Under the pieces are notes generated by a model. The model worked only from the letters and a program-made list of their open reading frames with translations. It did not search any database and was not told the DNA's origin. DNA of 64,000 bases from Ministeria vibrans ATCC 50519. Taxonomy: Eukaryota > Opisthokonta > Filasterea. The stretch covers positions 12,601 to 76,600 of the forward strand of contig CALSCP010000572.1 in assembly GCA_943704425.1 (NCBI GenBank), given 5' to 3'. Shown one piece after another: positions 54,801 through 64,000 of this stretch (positions are counted from its first letter, which is position 1; every line of letters starts with the position of its first letter). Position numbers and translations under genes: made by a program.

Positions 54801-57261
54801 CGGTACACTCTTGGTACGCACCAACGGTAATTTGGACGACCTGGGCGACGGCAGCACGGCGGTGCTGGACACCATCTATGGGTCATTGGTGTTGGAGGGG
54901 AACACGGTGCTTAGTGCGCTGACGGGCCTTACAGCTCTTACGCTTGTGACAGGCAATATTGTGGTGGCCACCAACACGGATCTGTGCACGAGCAACTTCA
55001 TTGACTTTTCCACCGTCTCCTTGTCTGCCCCAGCGCTGGACGACGAGACGCTGGCGTGTTCGCTGAGCGAGCTGCGCACGACGCCGACGACGGATGCTAC
55101 GTCGGCGGCTCGCAACACGGATCTGCTGGTGACAGTGGCGAGCGGCAGCAAGTGGCTGTCGGCGGGCAACACGTCGCTGGCGGCAACGGTGATTCTCACG
55201 TCGCTTGCGGATGTGATCACCTTCTCGTCGTCGGTGTCCACCACCGAGAACTCCAACGTGACACAGGGCGTGTTTGATACGCTGTCGGGTCTGACACAAA
55301 GCTCGAGTGTACAGACACTGCGCGCAGACGCGAAAAGCAACGGGCTTGTGTCGTTGGCCGATTCCTACGGCGCGTACTTGGAGAAATTTTTGCCATGCGA
55401 CAGCGCACGGAATCAGGCATCGGCGTCACTGAATATGCAGCTGCAGCGAACGGCAAATGCAACTTTGCTGACGGGCACCTACGCGTCGTCGGCGTCGACC
55501 AAGACAGCGACGCAGGCGACGTTTCTAGCGCCGGTGGGTGTGTCGGACCTCCTTGTACCGTCATCGTGCCACAATGGGCGCTTCTTTGTGTACGCGAGCA
55601 ATCCCTACAGCGATGGCAAGGACAACGGGCTGCTGAACAGTGCGCTGGTGACGTTCTCTCTGGGCACGGGTCAGACAATCAGCAACCTGGACAACACAAC
55701 GTCATTCATCATGGTAATTCCGCACAACGAGGGAGCGGTGAGCTCAGAGAATCGCTCCTGTGTGTTTTGGAATGTGAGCGAGGCGCAGTGGAGCACGGCG
55801 GGCTGCGAGCTAGTGGCGATGACGGCAATCAGCACGACGTGTCGCTGCAACCACCTGACATCGTTTGCCGTGCTTGGCGGCCTCGACGCGGCCACGTCAG
55901 CGGCGGACGCTCTCGCGTTGACCGTGCTTACCTACATTGGATGCATTGCGTCGATGGTGGCCATTTCGTTCCTCTGGCTGTCGCTGGCACTGCTACCAAT
56001 GCTGAGGAAACGTCCGATGCTGCTGTTGCTGAGCCTGAGCATTGCGCTGTTTGTTGTCAACCTTGTGTTCCTTGCGGGCATTGACCGTACGAGCAGCGCG
56101 GTGGGCTGTCGCGCGGTCACCGTGCTGCTATACTACTTTCTTCTGGTGTCCTTCTTTATGTCGGCGTGCATTGGTCACAATCTGCGCTTCTCGCTTGTGA
56201 CCGTGTTTGGGACGCCGACGCCGCTGCGGTACTACTTGCTTGTATCGTGGCTGTTGCCGGTGTTTATGACGGCCGTGGCCGTTGGCATTGACTATGGGAT
56301 TGGGCAGAAAGTGGGGTTTGCCGGCTCGGCGACCTCGTGCTGGCTCAGCGAGCGCTGGGGGCTTATTGGCGCCTTTTTGCTGCCCGTTGCGCTAATTCTC
56401 TGTGTCAACCTCTTCTTCTTCATTTCGGTGACGCTCGAGCTGCGGCGGTCGCGGCTAAACCGCGCAAAGAACGGCGTTGCTGCGGCCACGTCGGGCACGA
56501 CGGGCGAGCTGATTATGCATCTGGGGATGGTAATGAGTCTGGGGCTTGCCTGGCTGTTTGCCTACTTGGGACTGTCGGGTGTTGTGGCGTTCTGGTATCT
56601 CTTTGTGCTGTTCAATGCGTTCCAGGGACTGATGTTGACCCTGATCTTTGTGGTGCGTGGGCGGGCGGGCAAGGAGTGGCGCAAACTGCTGTCGAACAAG
56701 TTCCCTTCTCTCTTCGCTGCGCCCTACGATTCGACGGCGTCGCGTCCGACGCGCTCTACCACCACCGTGTCGTCCAAGAAGGCGCATTCAAAGCTAATCG
56801 TAATTGGCGACACAAGCTCCGACTCGGCCATGACGTCACTGGCGCCAGAGAGCCAGGCCGAGTACCTGCAAGCGGGAGGCATGTCCGGCAACGACATGTC
56901 GATACGCAGTGCAGATCAGGCGCGCCAGGTGTTCATCGAAGACGACTCCCTGCTCGAGGGCATAACCAAGTCAAAAAGGGACAACAACGCGCGCTTTGAG
57001 TTTACGACTGCGGATGTGACGCCCAGCATGATGGATGATCTGGAGCAGAACCCGGCGCTCTATGGGATGGCGTCGGTGGGGGATCCGGAGAGCGAGGACG
57101 CCAGTCGTTCGGGTGCCATCGACAACGACGACAACGACGACGACGACGATGATGACGACAGGGGCCACGACACGTTGTCGGGCGATGGCCAGGGCAAAGG
57201 GGCACACATGAGCACCGTTGACATGGGTCCTGATCTGCGCAATCCTGGCTTAAATGTTTAA
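48885..57261 (+). CDS. adhesion GPCR 2 (propellers, EGF, fibrinogen-like, receptor-L-like, GPS, 7TM)
   Basis: Exons 48885-48947, 49030-50469 and 50626-57261 join in phase to give 2,711 residues. Exon 1 is a signal peptide (MSLARICVCALLCVCLALLA). Residues ~25-455 and ~525-935 are two beta-propeller-like regions with repeats such as GVDTLAAVVVDG and GGWDAFAMEL, like SBBP-type propellers. An EGF repeat separates them. Two more EGF repeats (~940-1015) precede a fibrinogen-C-like domain (SSCSELL...SGTYAF...CDMDTLGGGWTLLAS, ~1019-1239), then seven EGF repeats (~1242-1515). A receptor-L-domain-like beta-helix follows (~1515-1960; NVVISGNPVLETLAGLGG type repeats). A GAIN-like region and GPS (CRCNHLTSFAVL, ~2241-2252) lie directly before the 7TM (~2259-2522), the canonical place. 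The loop motif SCWLS is present. The 190-residue tail ends in an Asp run. Ligands unknown; the ectodomain looks built for matrix or cell contact. Confidence 0.9.
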
Positions 57262-58018
57262 TCGTGAATATTTTGGTGTGTATATGTGTGTGTTTTCTTG
57301 CCACTCTATACAACTATACATTTGAAATTATTTTAATCTTTTGATTGTTGATTGTAGCTCCGTCGATCCAAAGGTAAAAAAACACATTTAGCACCAAACA
57401 CTAACCAGTAGGCCGGGCTAGTCAGCTAGGGACTAGGGGCTAGCTATTAGCTATAGCTTTATTGGGTTAAACAGGTGCTGGGAATAATGGGATCGTAGTG
57501 AGGCAAGAGGCAGAATAATTTATGACGATTGCAGCTGACGTGTTATTTCTATTGACTATTTCCTTCCGGCGATTTGATTTGAATGATCATGGGGACTGCT
57601 GTCAGTGCGAAGTCAGTGCTGTGTCTGTCTCGGCCTGCCGTTCTACGCGCGCTCGTAGGCCCGCCCACTATAGCTGAGTTACACCTAGTAGGTGGCTAGA
57701 GTCGAGGCCATCCAAGGCGTGTGTATCAAAGGAAAATTCAATATTTTAAAACAATAATAATAATAAAATAAAATTAATTAATTTAGAAATCCGAATAATT
57801 TTTCAGATTTATTTTATCTTTCTCAGACACTCTTTCGCGCACCAACGTCTCTCTGCACCAACAAGCCTCGTCCATCTCCTCGATCGCCCTCTGTAGCTTC
57901 GTCAGCGAGACGCCCTTCCCCCTTCGATGATTTCGACAAGGTCTGTAGATTTCCCTCAGTGTTGCACTGTGCTCCACGCTCCTTCTGCCCAGCCTCCAAT
58001 ACGCCCCGCCGCCATCGC
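57262..58018. other. intergenic region between adhesion GPCR 2 and 3
   Basis: 757-bp spacer with a CTAG-rich patch (about 57405-57465, repeated GGGCTAG/GACTAGG/GCTAGC), an AT-rich tract at 57730-57790 and a pyrimidine-rich segment before the GPCR 3 start. Short ORFs on the minus strand show no family resemblance. Confidence 0.5.
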
Positions 58019-61000
58019 ATGACCTACCCCACCCTGTTGTAAGCCCCCTCCCACCCCCCGTGGCTCGTCGTCATGCCTTGAAACAGCTCAACTATTCATC
58101 TTTGCGAATCTGTCTCTGACGTCAATAGCTGAAACTTTTTTCTTTTTTTTTGTTTTCTCTTTTCGACAGATCGATTATTTTGCTCGCGCCACTGTTGGCC
58201 CTTGCTGTGGCGACGCTGGAGACGTGTCCGCCGGGAAGCATGTGGACGCCCTCGTCAATTTCGTCTACGCAGGGCGACTCCCTCTCACGCCCTCTGTACA
58301 CAGTTCTGGAAGAGGATCGGAGTGACCTCATTTCCATTTATGAAGTAAGTTGCGATCTCTCAAACGAAACCGCCATGGATCCCAACCGGGCAGCCGGGCA
58401 CCCCCTCACCTACCCGACCCCCCCACCCACCGTCTGCCTCTCATTCCCGTGTGTTTTGTTGTCTTCTTGGCAGACTTCGTCATCGAGTTATTTTGTCGCG
58501 TGCAATACTTCCGCGGTTGATATTACTTGCGCGTCAAGACTGCCCGTGACGTTCTTTTTCGCGCCGCTCAAGGGGATGGCAACTCTGCACGTCGACAACG
58601 CCGACGGGTCGTCGACACGCTACTCCGTTGGCATCACGTCTACACGCACGGCTGTGATCAAAGACTTATTCGCTGCCACCGAGACGGTCTCTCACGATTC
58701 GGCTTTCACCGCCGACAAGTGGGGCGGCATGTTCAAGTGGGGTGGTAACGTGATTGCCGTCGGCGTCAACAAGCTCTCGAGCGGCGACACGCACCCCGTG
58801 TTCTTGACATGCGATGCGGATCTTGACAGCTGCACACACTTCACCTACACCGGCAGCAAAATGAGCAACGTCCGAATGCAAAGGTACCCGTCATATAATA
58901 TATAATATGATTGTATATATAATAATTATGTAAATTATTTTGATTGTATACATAATATCCTTATTTATTCATGCCATTTGTGTAGTGTCGTCGCCAATGC
59001 GGCAAACGGTGACATGTTCTTTGGGGCCACTAGTCACTATCCCTCTGGCTTTGACACCGTGCTGCTGCGCTGTCCCCCCGACGCCTCGTCAAACGACGAT
59101 TGTGTCAGCATGGCGGCAGACGTCAACAGCACCTGGTCCATTCGTCCGCACATTGCGTACGACGGAATCAGCAATCAAGTGATTGTCGCAGGGCGTCAGG
59201 GACCCAACTTGCGTCTTCTGCTATGCGCGGATTCACTCGACGCGTCATGTACCGAAGTGACTCTCTCGACCTTGGACGTACGATATCGTCGCCCGCGTCC
59301 CATCGTCGTAGGCTCCACGCTCTACATCGTCTCGGCGGGCCAGAGCGATACACTCGGCACCACCGGCACGTACATCCACACGTGTGCCCTTCCCTTCAGC
59401 ACCTGCACTTCCACCATGATCCATTCAACGCTTGCCGCCGAGCGGGGCATCAGCCAGTACGCCCTCTCGGCCGACCCCGTCGCGCTCTACATTACCTTTC
59501 TGTCCGACGAGACGCTCGGCCAGATCACCACTCTCAGTTGTCAGACGGAGCGCTGCCATTCCAACCCGTGCAAGCATGGTAGCACCTGCAACAACGACCG
59601 GACCCTGCCCATATGTACCTGCACACCTGGTGCGTCCGGCTTGCACTGCGACATCGTCGGGGCGTCGACGGCGTGTCAGTCGGGCCCCTGCCAGAATGGC
59701 GCGATTTGCGTCCCCGCCGACAATGACTTCAGGTGCATGTGTTCGCCGGGCTATGCGGGTGCCGTGTGCGCCGAAAACGTCAACGAGTGTGCCTCGCAAC
59801 CGTGTGCCAATGGCGCCACCTGCCTCGATGGCGTCAATGGGTACACGTGTGCCTGTCACAGTGGTTATATCGGTTATCACTGCCAAATTGACGTGGACGA
59901 GTGCATCTCGTCGCCCTGTCACAACCTGGGCACTTGTGTGGATGCAGCCAATGGTTTTGCGTGCCTCTGCATGACGGGCTATTCGGGTGTTGCGTGCGAG
60001 TCGGATATTGACACGTCCATTGCAGACCTCTTGAGTATCCCGTCCTCCGCTACCCCGGAGTCAATGGCGGAGAGCAGCGACGTCCTGCATACCATCATTG
60101 ACGATGGCAACTGGCTTGCTGCGTCCAACCGCACTCGCGCCGCCGAGGCCGTCGCTGCGTCTCTCGAACAGCTCTCCCAAAATGCGCTCCAGGCGAGCTT
60201 GAACCTTCTTCGTGGCAATGGCTCCGTCGACCCGGCCCCCACCGACTTTGCACTCGACGCACTCCACATGTGCGACAAGATCCTTTCGACGGAGTCAACG
60301 CGCACCGTCGTTCTCCAAGAGTGGTATGTGGGACCTACACTGGCACGCGCCGCCAGCATCGCCCTGCGCACAATTGTCTTCGGCAGCGCCTGTGGCGAGT
60401 TGGTGCGCTCCAGTCGCCAGAGCTACACCTCCTTCGATTATCTAGCCAGTCGTGTCAGCTCCGTCGTTGACCTGGCGACCGATCACGCTCTCGGTGGCGT
60501 GTCTGTACGGGTGCCTCAGGACTTCTCCGACGAGTACGCTGGTGAACCTAACCTGGTGCCCTCCAGTCCTTGCTCGATCCCGCTAGGTCTACTTGTCTAC
60601 TCGGGCGTCCCCTTTCCCACCCGTCGCTCCAACAACGGCGCTGCAAGCAACAACAGTAACACTAGTAACGACACGCTTGTGCTCGACTCGAGCGTTGTGT
60701 CGTTTTCGGCGGGTGCCACTCCCGTATCCGATCTCTCGAAGAACGCAAGTGTGCTCCTGCGCATTCCCATTGGTGTTGCGCCCGCCAATGGCGTGCCCTC
60801 GGGCGCCACTCGTCGCTGTATGTACTGGTCGTATGTTGAGGACGGCTGGGCCAGCGACGGGTGCACCCTTGTCGAAGAGACGGCCACGCACGTCCTGTGT
60901 CGTTGCAATCACTTGACCAACTTCGCGGTGCTTTTTGAGCCTCCCTCGTCGAACACGTCGCCACAGGGACCTCACGATGCCGACGAGTGTGCGTCGCAGC

Positions 61001-63395
61001 CCTGCCTCAACAACGCCACCTGTACCGACCGCAGAGCCTCTTTCTTTTGTACGTGTGCAAGTGGGTTCACGGGTGCGCTCTGTCAAATTGACATGGACAA
61101 CGCAAGTGACGGCGACTGCCAGTCCAACCCGTGTGCCAACAGCGGCATCTGTGTGTCTGCCGGAAATGGAGGTGGAGACAGCGGATACCGCTGCATCTGT
61201 CCTCGTCGCTTTTCGGGTACCCACTGCGAGCAGGTCCTTTCGTATGTGGCGATCATGTCGCAGTTGGTGGACGCAATGCGGGGCGGAAAGATCCGGTCGG
61301 GTCAGCTTGAGGTGGACGTACCGCTGGGCGCCCTCACAAGGAACACGACGATCAGTGTGGGCGAGACACTGACGAGCAACCTTGAGAACGAGGCAATGCC
61401 GTTTGGTCTGACGCGACGCCACTCGAGCCTGTACGTGTTTGGGCCGCCCAGCAACTTCTCGATTGCTGTACGTGTGACGCTCCCCGTGACACCCTTGGGC
61501 CGCTCTTCGCGCTACCGCATGTTCTACCGTCGTGACGGGGGGCCGTGGGAGGAGGCGGATGGCTTGGTAGAGGGCAGTGGAACGCTCTCAGGCAATCTCT
61601 ACCATTTTAGCTCGGTGGGTGTGTGGAGTGAGCCCATTAATGACACACTGGCGGTCGCGACGAACATCATCAGTTGGCTGGGAAGTGTGCTCTCGATCAT
61701 TTGCTGTCTGCTGCTGCTACTTATCTTTGCGCTGTTCCCGACTCTCCGCACTGCGCCCATCCGCATGATCATGCACCTCAGTGCTGCGCTTGTGTGCACC
61801 CATCTGATCTTCCTCGTGGCCATTGATCGCGATGAGTCACGCGTCGGCTGCACCATTGCAAAGTTGGTCTTGTACTACTTCCTGATGAGTGTTTTCCTAT
61901 GGATGGGCTGCATCAGCGTTCACCTGTACCGTTCGCTGGTGCGTGGCAAGAACATGAAGGACGTGCGTCACGGGGTGCGCAAGTCAGCCCTGGTCGCCTG
62001 GCTGCTCCCGCTCGTGCCTACCGTTGCCATTGGCATCTACGACGGAGTCACTGACGCCTCCACGACCGCCTCAGGCGTCTGCTGGTTCGTCGCAGGGCCC
62101 ACCCTTACGGCCGTCTTTGTTGCACCCGTCGCCATTCTCCTTACCACTAACATTGTCTTCCTTGTGCGCTGCTTCGCTGTGCTGTACCAGTCCCACCGTG
62201 TGCGTCAGCGTCTCGCCTCCCCCGAAATGATCAAAGCTACGCACTATGTGCGCTCCGCCATTGTGCTCTCCATCACCGTTGGTGTTACCTGGATCGTGGC
62301 CTACATTGCACTTGCCACTCAAGTAAGAGAAAGAGAGACGACACCGTGGACACCGTGGGAGTGAATCTGATTTGACACTAAACAATTGATGTCTTATGAT
62401 TTTTGTAGGTTCGAGCGTTGTGGCTTGTGTTTGCGCTGGTGAATGGGTTTCAGGGAGTGTGGTTGTTCATTGCGTATTGTTTGAACTCGCGAGTGCGGAT
62501 GGAAATGCACGCAGTAGTGATGTCGTGGAAGGATACGATGGGCTCACGCACCAACTCCACGTCGGCACGCAACACATCGTCGCACCGAGGGGCGAGCAAT
62601 GCGGCGCGCAGTGGCGCTGGTGCTGGTGGTGGCGGCAGTTCGAATGGGCGGGTACTGCCGTTTACTGTGCCATCGTATACGTCGTCAGCAGACACGAATG
62701 ACAGTCAGGGCAGTGACGTTGAGCCGCCCATGGCACTGCGGATCATCACACGCGGCCGCTTTGACTCGATATGGGAAGATGACAGGTCACTGAACAGCAT
62801 TGTGCCCAACGACAAACTGTGGCTCGACGACAACATCAGTTCGCAGCGGCAGCAACGGCGCGAGGATGTGCAGACACGCACTACATCTTCGCGCCCGCAC
62901 CTCAGCCGCAGCACCGGCACTTCTCCTATTCCCTTTGAGGAGTGGTCCGATAATGATACGGCCGTTTCGGAAGCGGGCAGTCTCGACCAGCTTCTGGGGG
63001 ACCAGCGTCCGTCGCCTGTGTCCTCACCTATGGCGACCCGTCGCTGCGTGTCCAAGGAGCGCTCGCTGCTGTCGCCGCTGACGTCCCCACCAGCCATCGT
63101 CATCGACCGTAGCACTTGCGTGCGCTCGCTGTCTTCCTCCCCTACCCCGCGCTCGGCTCACCCTGCTCCTTCTCCCAGCAGTGCCCTGCAGCAGCGAGCC
63201 AATCTCGCCCACACCAACTTGTCTGCTCCGATTTCCCCGACTAGCCCCCGTCTCCTCCACGATAGTACCGCCTTCGCCGATGCCTCAGGCCTTATGGTTG
63301 CCCAGCCGATAGAGGTGTCCACGCTCGCCCGCATTATGGGCCAGCCTTCCGAGACCTTTTTGGACTACGGGGAGACCCATCATCATAATACCTAA
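58019..63395 (+). CDS. adhesion GPCR 3 (propeller-EGF-GAIN/GPS-EGF x2-ZU5-like-7TM)
   Basis: Paralogue of GPCR 1. Exons 58019-58038, 58170-58344, 58474-58883, 58986-62322 and 62409-63395 are in phase and give 1,642 residues. The start codon is inferred: ATG at 58019 opens a 20-base exon whose junction makes a signal peptide (MTYPTLLSIILLAPLLALAV); the second exon has no ATG of its own in place. A beta-rich N-terminal region precedes four EGF repeats (~390-543), a GAIN-like region and GPS (CRCNHLTNFAVLF, ~839-852). Then come two EGF repeats (~867-953) and a ZU5-like domain (LEVDVPLGALTRNTTISV, ~955-1086), with the 7TM from ~1090. The GVCWF loop and the intron before TM7 are as in GPCR 1. The cytosolic tail (~300 residues) is Ser/Pro-rich. 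GPCR 1 and 3 both have exactly 195 coding bases before the same first internal intron position. Confidence 0.9.
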
Positions 63396-63424
63396 ATCAT
63401 TATATTTTCGTGTCGTGTATCAAC

Positions 63425-63430
63425 AATAAA
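63425..63430 (+). terminator. AATAAA polyadenylation signal for adhesion GPCR 3
   Basis: AATAAA occurs 30 bp after the GPCR 3 stop codon in AT-rich DNA, a normal spacing for a short 3' UTR in a compact genome. Confidence 0.5.
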
Positions 63431-63685
63431 CATTTATCATAATAATATATTAATTTTATTATTTTATTAATTAAATGAAAAGTCTACTTAAGTAACTCAA
63501 CATTATTATTACTTATTACAGTTATTAGTCTTGTTTAATGCTTTGACGTTGAATACGAATGTAGCTCTCTATTCTTCATTAACGATTTTCTTATGAGTAT
63601 AATAATAGTCTGTTCTTTGTCTCTCTTGTACTTGTTGTCTCCTTTTCCTTTGTTAGAAGTTCAGCCAGTGACTCAGTGTAGTTTA

Positions 63686-64000
63686 TTAACGAGCTTGCGA
63701 ATCAAAGGTCAATGTCACCGGACCCTCGTTGGTCAGAGAAACGCTCATCATGGCGCCAAATTGACCCTCTAAGTGTGTGTGAGACGGAACGAACTCCACT
63801 TGCATATATACACAAATGTATTACCTTTGATCTTATCTTCGTGATGTGCCGCCTTAAGTTGACCAACAATTCGCTCGTAGAAAGGCCTTGACGTATCGCC
63901 ACCCATGGCCGTGTGGAAATCGGGCTTGTTGCCCTTCATGACGGCGTAGAGGGTGAACTGGCTCACCACGAGCACTTCCAGCTCCAAATCCTTGACGCTC
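63686..64000 (-). CDS. DTD1: D-aminoacyl-tRNA deacylase (DTD), 5' part beyond window
   Basis: Hydrolyses D-amino acids wrongly attached to tRNA. Two exons are visible: 64000-63825 (open at the window edge) and 63768-63686. The junction phase is 1 with donor GTAATA and acceptor CACTTAG. The visible protein includes VVSQFTLYAVMKGNKPDFH with the SQFT motif, FYERIVGQLKAAHH, and the C-terminal NEGPVTLTFDSQAR with the Gly-Pro pair that inserts into the partner subunit's active site. The usual family length is about 150-210 residues, so about 50-60 N-terminal residues lie outside the window. The minus-strand AATAAA hexamer overlaps the TAA stop codon. Convergent with GPCR 3. Confidence 0.93.

Overview
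This window is nuclear DNA from an intron-rich, single-celled eukaryote, probably a protist near the base of animals and fungi (apusomonad-like or a unicellular holozoan; the sequence alone does not settle which). The reasons are short GT-AG introns (about 50-150 bp, phase-consistent in every gene reconstructed here), the standard genetic code, GC-rich genes set in AT-rich spacers, adhesion-GPCR genes with GPS motifs, alpha-actinin and spectrin, and a full set of eukaryotic housekeeping genes. Most genes are split into short exons; exon boundaries here were worked out by hand from donor/acceptor sites, reading phase and protein-family similarity.

Layout. 1-2233: spacer with two short direct duplications and a broken TMEM230-like fragment. 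2234-3904 (-): dolichol kinase, 6 exons. 4164-8410 (+): alpha-actinin, 16 exons. 8492-29042 (+): a giant CH-CH/spectrin-repeat/EF-hand/coiled-coil protein of about 6,360 residues, interrupted only by a 9-N assembly gap that looks artificial. 29462-31362 (-): exosome subunit EXOSC9/Rrp45. 31493-32655 (-): U2AF small subunit. 32982-35233 (-): secreted EGF/PKD-like/BspA-type (DUF285) repeat protein. 36185-42131 (+): adhesion GPCR 1. 42421-44331 (-): intronless arginyl-tRNA synthetase. 44628-46455 (-): CAAX protease RCE1. 46619-47581 (+): TMA16-like ribosome-biogenesis protein. 48885-57261 (+): adhesion GPCR 2. 58019-63395 (+): adhesion GPCR 3. 63686-64000 (-): D-aminoacyl-tRNA deacylase, cut by the window edge.

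Themes. (i) Actin cytoskeleton: alpha-actinin and the giant spectrin-like crosslinker lie head-to-tail 81 bp apart and share a domain plan (two CH domains, spectrin repeats, EF-hands), suggesting tandem origin. (ii) Cell surface: three adhesion GPCRs in 27 kb plus a nearby secreted EGF/BspA protein. Receptors 1 and 3 have an odd order in which the GPS cleavage motif is followed by EGF repeats and a ZU5-like domain before the 7TM. (iii) RNA and protein housekeeping: splicing factor, exosome, two tRNA-quality enzymes, dolichol phosphate supply and prenyl-protein processing. (iv) Repeats: many introns carry a sense-oriented pyrimidine motif (CTCTATCACTTTGTTTCTC family) and long CT, CA or GT microsatellites; one intron contains telomere-type CCCTAA repeats.

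Most likely new biology: the giant CH-CH/EF spectrin-like protein with a 12-repeat superunit duplicated in tandem, the displaced-GPS receptor architecture, and the recurring intronic motif that may mark introner-like elements.
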